64,000 nt of DNA from assembly GCA_029959085.1 (NCBI GenBank), contig JARWIR010000011.1, positions 7,999,840-8,063,839 of the forward strand. Direction: 5' to 3'. The position numbers and the translations under genes were made by a program. Numbering within the stretch: the first letter of the stretch is position 1; every line of letters begins with the position of its first letter. The stretch comes from Nemophila menziesii. Its lineage: Eukaryota > Streptophyta > Magnoliopsida > Boraginales > Hydrophyllaceae. Shown piece by piece: positions 11,828 through 24,642 of the stretch. The notes under the pieces were generated by a model, which did no database searches, was not told the DNA's origin, and saw nothing but the letters and a program-made list of their open reading frames with translations.

Positions 11828-13790
11828 TTGGTTAAACTTCACATTATTGATCCATTGGTTGATGTGAAAGGAAAAATTATGGATTTTAATTATGATCTCG
11901 ATAGGATATGGGAGGAAGAAGAAAGTTATGGTTGGGATACGCTTGTGTTATGTAGATTGATGCAACATACAAACAAATTACCTTTTTGCTCATTCAACTA
12001 TTATACAGCACTGGATAATAACAATACAACAAGACTCAAAGATGAAAACTATGAAAGTATTGATGATAAAGAACCAATCACAAGTAATATCCACAATGCT
12101 TTAATATATTGTACAATTCACATCAAAATAATTATTTCAATTGTGCAGCCGAGTATGTTGGAAAAAGCACAACGTGGTATGAAAAATGAACTCCCAGGAT
12201 TTAAAATAATTTATAAGTGATACATTTAGTATGAGCCGAAAAAAGTGATAGGTCTAGATTGACATTTAGGATCAGTCAACCAATAGAACTAGGATATTAT
12301 TAACTCGGTTTCTTTGACATAGTGTTTGAATTTTACAGTATTTTAGTTTGGAATCTCCCATAAATCACACATATATTTCACTTGCACAAAAAGGATATAA
12401 TTAATAACTTCCTCAAAATTTGGGAAAAAAATGCTCTCATATATAGATGTTGATGAATAACATCATTTCCTATCCTAAACCAAACTCTACTGGGGTAGGA
12501 TTTTTTAAGACCATATCATTATTCCGTATGATGATACATTTTTATGGGAATAAAAAGACAATCCAAAAAACATCATTATTCTCTTATGTTGGACATGACT
12601 AAAGCGTATAAGTGACCTCACTGGGATTTTCTGGAATTGGTTGCGTCTAAACTGGAGTTTTCTTCTATATGGACTATATGGGTGATGGATTGAGCGTATA
12701 ATCTTTAGTATAACATAAAGGTTAATTTAGATACCTTCTCGTATTTTACCCTATTTCATGAGTTGCGTTAAGTTCCACTCTCCTTGTCCAGTCTTGTTTA
12801 ATATACTCACTGAACTTCATAATTTTCTTAACAATAAACCAGTTGAAATGGGGAATGTGGAAAGTCTAAAAATTTATAGAAATTCCTCTGTCTTGAAACA
12901 TTATATGTTTGCGAGTGAGTCCATCGTCTTCATAAAAAAAAACAAAATGGAAATGTTTTCACTCACAAAAGAACTTTAATTGTTTTGTTTCTCCTTGGAC
13001 CAATAGGTTTAACTTCGATAAATTAAACTCCAACTTCTATGAAGGTACCACTAAACACTTAATGGAGGGTACCAGAGGAAGTATATAGGTATTCCAATGG
13101 ACAATGAGTTATCCAAACTCGCGGTGTTTCAGCGAATTAGTAATAGGCTCAATTTTGCAACTCAATGATAACATAATCTCTCTGGGATAATTAAGAGGTA
13201 ATATTCAAATTAGTTTTACATGTTATTCCAAATTATGTCATGTATATTTTCTTTCAACCATAAAAATGTAAAAAACTACCAAGTCTTTTTATTGAGTATT
13301 GGATCAAACACAAAAAATCCCATTTGTTGGGTGGCCTAGACTCTATGTCGAAGACTAGTTATTAGAGGGGATGGTCGCAAATTGCAAATATTCATTTTTA
13401 TACGTGGTTTTACTTGAAAATTTAATCTTGCGATATCATGAAAAAACAAGATCGCGTCCTCGCATGCTCAAATGTATCTACTTTCATTAAAGATCTTTTT
13501 CCATACGTAAAAAGTTATTGTATATGGGTTTGGCCAAGTCTTACCGTGAGAAGATATTTCATTAAAAGAAAACGTGTCTAGTTTATTTTTTAATTGGTTT
13601 AACACGAATAATTTTAATAATTTGTAGTTCCGAAGACACAAATTTATGCCAGAATGTTTGAATTGTAAACGGCTAACGCCAATTAGCTTTTTTCAAAATA
13701 TGGGCACGAATATGTTCTTAAATGTTGAATCAATGGGTTGCATCTGCAACTATTAGGTCGATAGACAAACCCCACTCCCTTTCTTTGAGT
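11828..13790 (+). pseudogene. Decayed L1-type LINE ORF2, copy 1
   Basis: Consecutive blocks on the plus strand follow the order of a plant L1 ORF2. A 130-residue open frame (11828-12220) has DLDRIWEEEESYGWDTLV, then LPFCSFNYYTALDNNNTTRL and KDENYE, matching the linker before the RT (E-E-E-x-Y-W ... N-x-I-x-R-L-x-D-E-N-G). At 12460-12620 come degraded NQT-x-F-x-x-GR-x-I-x-DN-I-I-I-like and LDMTKAY (RT motif K-x-DMSKAYD). At 12758-12979 come SPCPVLFNILTE (cf. GDPLSPVLF) and MFASESIVFI, where the catalytic FADD is replaced by FASE. YLGIPLDNE-like and post-RT blocks follow to about 13560. Multiple stops and frameshifts make it nonfunctional. The endonuclease domain is not present. Confidence 0.75.
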
Positions 13791-14797
13791 AACATACTAA
13801 GCTAATTAACAGGTGTAAAGTAAGGGGTACAATGATCGAACCCCCCTCCCCCCGAACATGGGTAACATAATTCTGATTTATTTGGGAATATACATGGGGA
13901 GGCTTGTATATCACCGTAGGAGTAGTCGTCGTATGCGCAAGTAATCCTGGATTACCCATGTACCAAAAAAAATACTAATATAATTTGACCACCGCTGGCA
14001 TTAGGATAATATCTTAAACAAAGGGTCATGTATTGTAATATGACATACTAAGGCACATTCAAAGATCTGCAGATTTATGTGGAAGAATTATCCACCAACA
14101 AAGTAAAAATTGTTCAATCACAATTGTTGTCTTTAACATAGATGAACTAACTTCTTAGAGGATGTGGAACCAAACAAAAATATAGAAATTGATTTATTCT
14201 TGTACAATAGTTTTAATTTTTATGAATTTTTTTTAAAATATTGTTACTTGGAGGTCAGTAAAGGAAGTGGATCGCTAAAGAAGTATGTGGTGACTTTATA
14301 ATGGTATCATGATATATTTTATTTAATTAAAAATGAGTTTGTTCAACGAGGAACCCTTGGAGTAGAGAAGAACTTGACATATCTTATCATTCACCCATTA
14401 CAAAAATTATTTTCCTATAAAACTGTACAAGCACATCAATCAACAAACACTTATTTTGTTGTTAAGGATCCTTTCATGGTCGATACTTCGCTAATTATTT
14501 TATGAAACATAGATTTCATTCTTTCTATTTTTATGTTTACCATTGATAAATATCCATTAAATTTAATAAACATGATATGGTCATCCTGGAAAGTGTTTTC
14601 ACATTGTGTAAATATGAATCACCAGTAGAAATGAGGCAAAGGCAGTCATGGAATCTTATAGGCTAGAATTAGAATATCGTATAAATTGGTTACTAATGAG
14701 TCATATTTTCTATGATTTATAATCAACATCTCCGACCCAACTAGAAAATGTGATGATATTCTCTTACCATTCTTGACTAAATATAATACGATCTAAT
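11850..14797 (+). repeat. Duplicated segment containing LINE copy 1
   Basis: This aligns with 18810-20975. The match covers the LINE relic and also non-LINE DNA beyond it (about 14580-14797 against 20770-20975, sharing AGGCAAAGGCAGTCATGGAA and TTACCATTCTTGACTAAATA). The intervening 13800-14570 is mostly unmatched, explained by the SINE here and by a deletion or insertion of about 700 bp. Shared flanks mean a segment was duplicated, rather than two independent LINE insertions. Confidence 0.75.
13808..13971 (+). mobile_element. 5'-truncated tRNA-derived SINE with target-site duplication
   Basis: This matches the 3' two thirds of the SINE at 9500-9755: GGTGTAAAGT, ACATGGGTAAC, TTCTGATTTAT, TACATGGGGAGGCTTGTATA, ATGCGCAAG, CCCATGTACC and an A-rich tail. 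It is flanked by ATACTAAGCTAATT at 13794-13807 and ATACTAATATAATT at 13972-13985 (12 of 14 identical). The paralogous segment near 20688 reads ATACTAAGACAATT once, with no element. Confidence 0.85.
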
Positions 14798-15215
14798 TTT
14801 TCTCTTGTACTTTGTTCTTGCGAAGAACATATTCCTTTGACAAGCCAGCTAGACGTTCCCATAAGCTAGTTATTTTGCTCTACGTGGAAGTCATCACACA
14901 CACATGGATAAAGTTGGTTAACATATTGCAAGGTTTATAGTTTATCTAGTATTGTATATTTTTGTCTAATTTTTAGTTTTGATTATTAATCCAATTTTAG
15001 TTAACAAATGAATAAATAAATTCAATAACATATAACCATAAGAAATTTTAACATTTAAGATTTTAATCATAATTAATAATATATAATTTCTCTATCTAAA
15101 AAGAGAAATATAATTGTCTCACAAAAAATTAATGAAAATAATATAACTGAAAGTACTTAAAAAAACATAAATGAAATCACAATTTTTTTGAAATAGTGTA
15201 ATCCAATATTTAAAT
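14798..15215. other. Intergenic, no gene recognised
   Basis: AT-rich sequence between the end of the duplicated LINE segment and the hairpin at 15216. No coding frame or repeat was recognised. Confidence 0.4.
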
Positions 15216-15254
15216 CAGTGCTTAGGGGTTCCTACTTGAAACCCCTAAGCACTG
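15216..15254. repeat. 15-bp perfect inverted repeat (9-nt loop)
   Basis: CAGTGCTTAGGGGTT (15216-15230) is followed by nine bases and its exact reverse complement AACCCCTAAGCACTG (15240-15254). It stands in otherwise AT-rich DNA, about 70 bp upstream of a TATATATA-type box. It could be a cruciform or a small RNA hairpin, or a remnant of transposon ends; the sequence does not decide. Confidence 0.8.
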
Positions 15255-15309
15255 CCTCCTTCAATTGTCATGCACACCATTGATCATCTTCTTCATCATC
15301 AAATATTTA

Positions 15310-16680
15310 TCTCTTCTATATATACTGTAAAAAATTCATTGTCTCCTACTTTCTTACATTCTTCCAATTTGCTATCAGCGGATTTTCTTCCTATTCACTG
15401 TCATTCTTCTTTTTTCTGAACTCATTCTTTATTCAATATTATGGTGAGTCTAAAACCAAGTATTTGTTTAAACCTCAATTCTACTAGCCAAATTCAAACG
15501 TGTATAAGCTAGCAACTACCAGATCGATGACCATGATATTTCAGTGATCTTAGAACATGGTAAATTTTTGCTAATTATTCAATTTCTTTATAGTTATTAT
15601 CAATAACTTATATATCATTCAAATTAAAAAAATTGAATTAATTTATTAATATAATTTTTTTTGTCATTAATAGTTTTTTTATTAAAAAAATTATTGTAAA
15701 CCCAATAAATTAAAACACACATTAAACAACAATCCACCATTATTAATCCCTAGGTTATCTACTGGTGCTGAAATAGTAGAAAAGATATATCCTTGTGTTA
15801 TTCTAAAAATAGAAATTAAACTCTGGGGTTGATTAGTTATGTTAATGTGTAATTCATGTATATTTGGTGGTATATGTTTCTTCTATGAATTATGGATTAA
15901 CTATACCCTTTTTTTTAATAAATTTAAGACATCCAATATATACCATTATTTTCCATCAAGAATTTTGTTTAATCATAGTCATCACATGTATCTTGTTATT
16001 GCATAATCCAAACCAAAATAATAAACATACATATACAATAATCGGGGTTCAGAGCCACCATATTTTTTTTTTGGAATCATCACCAATTTAGAGATCCAAT
16101 AAAAGATGTAGAATCATTTGAGTTGCGATTTGAAAAACTTTGCTTGAAATTTGAAAGATTTAGTAATGAAAAAGGAAAAGAGATGGAGAAAACAGCTAAT
16201 GCGGAGTAGAAAAACGAGCTATTCAACTCCATGTTCAAGTAAAAAAGCTGAATACCACGAGGCAAGATCTTGTATCACAAGTTCATAATTCATAAGGATC
16301 TTGTGAGATTGAATGATTGCGATATGAGCTTCGACATTCTAGGTTTAACTAAACCCTTTGATTGTGGCTCATTTGACTTGTAGGAATGCTATTGACTATG
16401 AAAAGAAGGAACTAGTGGAATAGAGATAGAATACAAAGTAGAATTTGTCAACCACGACACGTTAGGGGAGAAAAACTCTTGATGAGCTGGAAGTTTCAGA
16501 TGGTAGAGCTTGGGATAGGCTTCACTTTTGTCTTTTGTATGAGATGGACTTGTTTATTATTCTTTCTCGTATTTTTAAATCATGAAGTTTCCTTTTTCAC
16601 ATAATTTCTTTAGTGTTTATGGCCAAGACTTTGTATGTAAACTTGGGCTATGTATTTTCGTAATAATACTTCAATTCAAT
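15310..16680 (+). pseudogene. Possible decayed gene with promoter-like start
   Basis: A TATA-like box (CTATATATACTG, about 15317) is followed by a pyrimidine-rich, leader-like tract and an ATG at 15441 directly abutting GTGAGT, the arrangement of an intron placed just after a start codon. Further down, about 16080-16200 has a charged open stretch (VESFELRFEKLCLKFERFS, then NEKGKEMEKTA) that stops at TAG. The segment ends with a T-rich tail and AATAATA-like poly(A) sequences near 16665. I do not recognise the protein. Connecting these pieces into one gene is inference. Confidence 0.25.
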
Positions 16681-18407
16681 TTAAGTAAATATACAAATCA
16701 CAAATAATGCTTCAAAAACTATATAATCCGTGATTGATGATACAAAATCTATCTTTTCTTAGTTAGTTTGATCTAGGTTAGTTACAGTTAACTATGATTT
16801 TGACAAATAAACATGTTGTCATTAACTATGAGTATGTTACAAATTGGAAAATATAGAATCCGTCAAGACCCTTAAGAAGTTTTATTTATGGTATTTGACC
16901 AAGAAAATCCCATATTAGGATATTGTTTATTGTCCAAAAATATTTTGGCTATATTTTCAAAAATATCATTTTAGACCAAAATTATTCAAAAGTTTTATTT
17001 TTAGGCAATTTTACAAAATTCATGAGATATTATGGATTTTGAGGGAAATGTGGGTATTTTAGGTAAACTATATCCCTATTTGACCACATCAAAAAATAGG
17101 GAAGTTAATTGAATTGTCCAAATGGCCCTTAAAATTTACAAAATGTCTCCTAAAATTAGTAAAATTGCATCAAATAACTATTAAATTCATTAGGCCTAAA
17201 ATAATAGTTTTGATATGTGTGGCCTAAAAATGTTCTAGGCAATTGGTAATAACATAAAAATAATTTTTCCTCGAATTTGACTATTATTACATATGTATAA
17301 AATAATGCGTACTTATCACCCAAATGTAATAGTAGACTCATCCATCCATATGAGTAGGCCTAATTTTAAGAGTATGTGGGCAACTATAAAATAGAGAAAA
17401 TATTGTTGATGAACTAAATCACGTGTTTTCACACACTCTCTTCCGACTCTTTCAATATGTATTACATATATTTAAAATATCTAAATTAAATTTATAATTA
17501 TTTATATAAAATTTATAATTTTTTTTGATATATTTAATATGAATTATAAAATTAAATATACTTTTTCAGTATGGATAATAGTATAAACAAATCAAGAAAA
17601 ATATTTTAATATTCTATATAAATAGTGTTTTGAAGACAAAACTCTTAATAGTTAAACAATTATTTAAAGACATTGCGAGTAACCATTAAGAACGATACAT
17701 ATGAGATTTGTCTGTTTCCAACTCTTTCTTCTAGCTATTTATAAATAATGATCATTTAAAATCAATGGCACTTAGTTTTAAATTTGTTAGTTTGTCTTTT
17801 CTAAAAACCTTACAATTTAGAGATGTTATCAATACTTGAAAGATAACACAATTCCATTGAGGATTATAAAAATAATAACTCTTTGAATCCATCTATCTCA
17901 CATAGGCTCCAAGTAAATTTGAGATACTATATGGATAATTCAATTTCCTCGAAATGTTAGAAATTTGTTTGGTTAAAAGTTAAAAAAATCTTGACTACTA
18001 TTAATTAGTAAACACAAAATACTTTAACCTTTCTTTGAATTGCGGAAAATATGTGATAATGTTATTAAATTGGTTGAAAATAGGATTTTTAACACCATTG
18101 TCTAGATCTGTTTGGTATGCCACTATTATAAGATTACCTATTATGATATGATCCACATATTTAATTAATTATTAGTTCATTCCATTTACTATGTCTCCAT
18201 TTTTGAAATTTATAAATGAAATTTCATAATTGGGAGAGCTATCACATCTTCTTGTTTCATTTGGAAGGATAGAATCAACTATATATAAAAAATTCAAAAA
18301 TTAGACCCTTTCATTACAACCTACTTGGCTAAAAAAACTATGGTTGGTAGATTACAGTTCATACGTTGATGCTAGTCTAGAAATCCCAAATGAAGTGCAT
18401 ACTCAAG
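16681..18407. other. Intergenic, no gene recognised
   Basis: Very AT-rich, no conserved frame. No repeats of the families named elsewhere in the window were detected here. Confidence 0.4.
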
Positions 18408-18470
18408 TCAGGGCCAACGCTTGGGCAAAGCAAAAAGGCAGCAACTTTAGGCCCCAAATGTATCAATTTT
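18408..18470 (+). mobile_element. Possible hAT-type transposon terminus
   Basis: CAGGGCCAACGCTTGGGCAA followed by AGGCAGCAACTTTAGGCCCC resembles the widespread plant hAT end beginning CAGGGCCGGCCCTGGGC. I did not find the opposite terminus or a transposase, so this would be a solo or eroded end. Confidence 0.35.
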
Positions 18471-18809
18471 TTTTATAGTTACGAAATACCCCAAAAATGA
18501 AATCTTGTTTTAGGTAACTAATCATATTTTAGTTTATTGTGTCGACATGACTCAAGTGCATGTTACTAACACAACTAATAAGTTTAAATATTTATCTAAT
18601 GTTGAAGCTTGCTTTATTCAACCTTACTAGATAAGCTTGCGGTGCTTGTATTATTACAAAGTAACATGGAGACCTTGTGCATATGATGCGTGGATTTCGG
18701 AAGCAGATTCTTTATTTGAAACTAAGGTTATAGCCATAAGGAATTGGTCAAGATTCTATATCCTTCCTTAAAACCTACATTGTGTTGGTAAATGATTGTG
18801 CTAATGCAA

Positions 18810-20690
18810 TATCCATTGGTTGATACGAAAGGAAAAATTATGGATATTCATTATGATCTAAATAGTATATTGGAGGAAGAAGAGAAGTTATGGGTGGGAC
18901 ACACTTGTGCTAAGTGGGTAGATTAAAGGGGCAAAAAGATAACATTTTTTTCTTATTTCACTATTGTACAACACATACCAATAAAAAATTAACAAGTCTC
19001 AGAGATGAAAACTATGAATGTTTAATTGTTTGGACCGGTTTGTGAGAAGCATAATTTTATATTAAAAAGAACTCCGAGAATTTAAAATAAGTTATAAGTG
19101 ATACATTTAGTATAGAACGTAAAAAGTGATAGGTCTTGATTTATATTTAGGACTTGCCAACCACGAGAACTAGGATACGATTGACTTGATCTCTTTAACA
19201 TGGTGTTTAATTTTTTATAGGATTTTTACTTCGTATCTCACATAAATCACATTTCTATTTCACTTGCACAAAAAGGATATTATTTAGAGGAGTTTCTCAT
19301 TCAAGACTAATAACTTGGTCAAACTTTGGATATTTTTTCTCTCAGTTATAGATGTTGATTAATAACATCATTCATATACTGAATCAAACTCTATTAGGGT
19401 AGGATTATTCAAGTCAATATCATTATTCCTTAGGATGATACATATTTTATCGGAATAAAAAGACAATCCAAAAAACGACATCATGATTCCCTTATGTTGG
19501 ACATGAGTAAAGAGTATGACTGAGCTCATTGGGATTTTCGTAAATTGGTTGTGTCTAAACTAGCGTTTTCTTTTATATGGATTATATGGGTGATGGATTG
19601 TGCATATATGGTTTTGTATCATATAAAGGTTACTTAAGATACCTTGAGGTATTTTACCCTGTCTCGTGAGTTTCGTTAAGTTGTAACACTTTGTCCTTTT
19701 TTGTTTAATATACTCACTGAAAGGCATAATTTTCTTAATAATCAACAAGTTAAAATGGGGAATGTGGAAAGCGGAAAAAATTCTAGAAATTCAACCGTAT
19801 TGACACATTGTATGTTTGCGGTCAATTCCCTCTTCTTCTAAAAAATAAGACAAATGGAAATTGTTGCACTCACAAAATCACTTTACCGATTTTGTTTCTG
19901 CTTAGACCAATAACTCCAACTTCGATAAATTTATGACAAATTCTACAAAGGTATCACTAGATATTAAATGGAGGGAACCATAGAAATTATCTAGGTATTC
20001 CAATGGACAATAAGGTATCCAAAGTCGGGGTGTCTCAATGAATTAGTTATAGGTCCATTTTGCAACTCAATGCTAACATCACCTCTCTATGGATGGCAAA
20101 GAGGTCCTATTGAATAGAGTCATACATGTTATCCCAAACTATCTCATGTATATCTTCTTACAACCTATAAAGAAATGTTAAACATTATCAAGCCTTTTTG
20201 TTGAGTATTGGCTCAAACCAAAACAAATCCCATATGTTGGGTGGGCTGGATTCTATGTCGGAGACTAATAACCAGAGGGGATGGACGCATATAACCAATT
20301 TTCACTTTTATTATGTGTTTTTACTAGAAAATTAATCTTGGGATACCATAAACAAACAATATATTGTCATCGCTTGCACACTTAAATGTATCTACTTCCA
20401 TAAAAGATCATTTTATATACATAAAAAGTTATTATTAATGGGCTTGGCTTAGTGTCCTCGGGGGGAAGGTATTTCATTAAAATAAAATAAGTCTAGTGTA
20501 TTCTTAATTGGTTAAAAACGAATTTTTTTGACAACTAGTGGTTCCCAAGACACAAATTTACCCCAAAACATTTGAATTGCAGCTGTATTAAAAAAGTTGA
20601 CATAAATATGTTCTTAAAAGTTTACTCAATAGGTTGTGTCTGTGACTATTAGGTAGATAAACAAAACACTCCATTTCTTGGACTAATATA
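18810..20690 (+). pseudogene. Decayed L1-type LINE ORF2, copy 2
   Basis: This is the paralogue of 11850-13790, with the same domain order. It opens with PLVDTKGKIMDIHYDL and EEEEKLWVGHT, then KITFFSYFTI and an eroded RLRDEN block near 18995. About 19500-19560 has the LDMSKEYD-like start of the RT palm. About 19690-19870 has the degraded SPVLFNIL and CMFAVNSLFF blocks, the latter replacing FADD. LGIPMDNK-like residues follow near 19990. Stops are frequent throughout. The SINE found in copy 1 is absent at 20688. Confidence 0.7.
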
Positions 20691-20975
20691 CTAAGACAAT
20701 TTGGCCATGATAGGGCCAACCTTGATATTAACGAATATTCATTTACTTCATTGAACATGATAAGGCCATCTTCGATAGTAATTCCACACTATGAAAATAT
20801 GAATTACCTGTAGAATTAAGGCAAAGGCAGTCATGGAATCTTATAGACTAGTATTAGAATACCGTATGAATTGATTACTCATGATTCATACTTTCTAGAA
20901 GTTATAATCAACATCTCCAACCCACCCAGAAAATGTGATAATACTATTTTACCATTCTTGACTAAATAAAATACT
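18810..20975 (+). repeat. Duplicated segment containing LINE copy 2
   Basis: Partner of 11850-14797 (see that entry). Its right edge at about 20975 is where repeat X copy 2 begins, so the junction near 21005 is a fusion of two repeat types. Confidence 0.75.
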
Positions 20976-23123
20976 ATATAACTTTACAATTCTGTGTTTT
21001 ATGTTCTTAGAATGTTGGATTGCCTAAATAGAGTAGTCGTCGAACAAGGAATAACATTGAAGATTAAGTAATTAATTTTTCACTCAATGCTTCATAATAC
21101 TTAGTTTCTGGAGCATCATGTGACGTGCTAGATAAACCATTAAAAGAAAATTTTGTGTGAGAAATGAGTTGAAAGGTCTTATTTCGAAAAACATCTGGAG
21201 ATTCCCTTATCTAAATATTCACAAACTTTATTTCGTATGTATTTATGTACAAAACTACTATTACTAATTCAATGGTTTTTCTCCACATAATTTTGAGGAG
21301 TTTAAGCAGTCAAAAGATAATTAGTTTAGGGACCATGCTGGACTTAAACGTGGCAAGAATTCTCTCAAGTTCAGTAGTGGTAACTGAGCATCACAAAAAG
21401 CAGACATTTTATCACCTAAGATGGTAACAATGCAAAAATAACAATATTAGCAGTTATTGTCGATAACTAAATCTTTAAAAGAACCTCACAATGAAAATCT
21501 CCAACTGCAATGAAACTAAGGAACCTTAAAACCAACCAATAGATTAAAACTACCAAACACCAATCCACTAAACCAAAATAATTTTTTGTGAACAGAAGTC
21601 AAAACAACGCTAGATATTTCAGAGTAAAAAAAAAATCCTACATGAGCACACAATCTAAAAATATCGAGGAAATTTTATCCACCTAGTAAAATATCATCCA
21701 TCAATTAACCCACACAATTGACCTTAGAAACCAAAAATACAAAAGGAACACAAAAGATTCACTTAACAAATTATTTGACCAATAAAGCCAACAACAATTT
21801 TAGATTGTTACACACGCATAAAATCCATTACAAATGCACAAAATTCATTAAAAACCCACACCCGACCAATTAATAAAACATGCAAACTGTTGTAATAAAT
21901 AGATAACCTATTTTAAAAAATAGGAAAATCATTAAAAAATACGAACCCATTAACAAGTACCTTTTGGACTTTTGGGTAAAAAAATGTAATTACGCTAAGC
22001 ACTACTAAAATTTTGAAGGTCACCCAAAACTAATTCATAAAACATTAGACTACTAGTTCACATTATTTCAAGATATCCTACTTGTTCAAATCAAAATTAT
22101 AAATTTTTGGATAATCTTCCCCAAACACAACTAAAAAAGTTCTTGAAAGACGACTAGCCCTCCTCAAAACCAAGTTCATCGTTAGTCTAAAAGTATAAGT
22201 TCACTCCTTACTTTTTTCTTCTTTATCTACACATAAAACATAAACTAATATTTAAGCGAATAAAAAATAGTAATTTGGCTAATGAAGTATTGTATATTAA
22301 GTACTTTGTTTATATATTTGTTCAATTCTAACCGGATTACTTTATACATATAATTGAGTAATATCTTGATGTTTAATATTTTAAAAAATTATGATAGGCT
22401 ATGCTTTTAATCAATGATGTTTTTAGACTAGTGATTGGTTGACTTTCCGGGACCACTAAATTTTCTTTCCATGTAACAAAATATAAGCAACATGTATAAT
22501 GATGTTTAGCTGCCCAAATAATCAACATCATTTTACATTCAAACTATTTAGCATATCAGCATAGATGTAGACCAAATTCAAACTAATTAGTTTTATATTT
22601 TTTACATTATGTACACATGTCTATTTTCACTTTTCACTAATTAAGATATAGTCTAATGCCTTATTGAGATACCCAATAAAATGATACGATCATTAGCCAT
22701 GACATTTTAGTCAAATTACTTTTAGTCGAAGTCATTTCATTCTCTCTTGTCATGATAAGACTTACTTTACACATATTAAGATAAAATTAAATTTTAGTTT
22801 TAATGAGATAATTTAGATTGGAAAGTATGTAAGTTTGTTAAGTCTCACTAATTATGATATTCAAAGAGTTGTGTCAATCAACTTTTATAAATACATATCG
22901 CCATAATGTAGCTGCTAAATATATCATATCATAAATCATAAGAGAAGAAATTTAGAGATATCTTTATTAAATTGTATGTTTTTAATGGTGATACAAGCAT
23001 TTTAGTAAGTGTATATAATTTTTTTTTATTGGTTTGGTGTTTCGTGTTGAAATTTTACTGTTTTGGTACTTGTTTACCATAAGATATTCGTTTATGATTT
23101 TGTTATTTTCTTTTTTCTAGAGA

Positions 23124-23310
23124 GAAAATTAATGTCCAACACGTTGATGGTGGTGGAACTAACAGTGGCCCTTATTGGACTCAAGTACTGAGCTGTTGAA
23201 GTAACTCTTATAAATTGGTTGATTTTGGTGAAGTCAAGGAATACAATCCTTAACCATTGGTTATAAATATTGTGTCAAAGTTCGAGACACAGTATGCAAT
23301 AACAAAAAAG
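23124..23310 (+). pseudogene. Orphan exon in repeat X, copy 2 (broken)
   Basis: This is the paralogue of the open exon at 61009-61197. The residues NVQHVDGGGTNSGPYW remain, but the first ATG of the other copy reads ATT here, and a TGA after LSC interrupts the frame. The parent gene was not recognised. Confidence 0.55.
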
Positions 23311-24642
23311 TAATCTTCTAGACTTTCTCTTCAGGCCAACCAAAATAATTGTCATGAGAAAACAGAGGGTCCTCGTAAAACATGACTCATGAGGCAACAC
23401 TTGAGGAAAATATATGCTATTTAAAGAAAAAAAATGAGAGGATCCAAGTACATTTGGTGAAGCTTTTAATTTTACTTTATTTGGATTGAGATTGTCACCT
23501 TAGAGGTGACTCGAGATTTTATGTTTCTTCCCATTTAACTGATTCTCTATATAACTTATTACGTTACTTATTTTGTACATTTTGACAGTTTAATACTTTG
23601 TTTAAAGGTCTTGGACAATATCTCCCATCTCAGGAAAAAGGTCGCATGGCATTTTAACGAAGAAGGACATATTGTGTAATTCAATTGGTAAGTCTAAACC
23701 CCTCTAATCTAATAATAGTATGCTTGTTTACCATACTTTACAAACATGGGCAAGAGTGTGTAATCATACTTTTTTATATTCTTTTTATGGATTGATTACA
23801 AAATGTTAAATTTCATCTTTTATGTTTTTCTCGATGTACATCTGCCTATTTTTATTTCCATTTGGATGAAAAATTAACATGCTAATCATATTTTATTGCC
23901 ATGTAAACTATGATTTTATATTTTTTGAAATTTAAATTTAACTTTTTGAACAATTATATATTAATGAATTTATTTTAACCACACTTTAAAATTTATCTAT
24001 ATACCTATATATTTTGATTCATTAACTTTTATTAAAAAAATTAGTAATTCATTAAAAAAATTCACCTCCACTAACTAATTACATTTTTAATAAAAATAAC
24101 TAATTGCAAACACTCCACACATTGCATCACAGACAAATAAGAAAAAAGACACAAATCAGTAAACTATATGAAATTCATCTACGGTCAAAAAAACTTTCAT
24201 ATGGATGAATAAGTATAACCAAATAACTCCAATCGCCAAAAAATGAAGATATAAAAAGAAAAATTTAAAGCCCAGCACAGCGAAGGTAAGTTAAAGATAG
24301 AAGATAAATAAAGGTGTTAATTAGGATTATTAGATCAAGGTTGGATTTTAATTTTTTAATTGAGTAATTAAAAGTATAATTTTGATGAAGTTCAATTTAT
24401 TTTTATTTCTGAATCACTGATTTCGGCTTTTGGTACGTCTGATCTAAAATCATTCAGCCTTCACAAAGATACAAAGGCTTATATGTATCAATTTCACTGC
24501 CTTAGGTAAAATTCCAGCACAGATCAATTACTAATTTCAAGTAATAATATGACTATATGTATACTGAAACTGGAAACAGAGACATACCTTGAGCTATTGT
24601 GAAAATCTGTTGTCTCATAGCTCCACATGAATTCACTAATTA

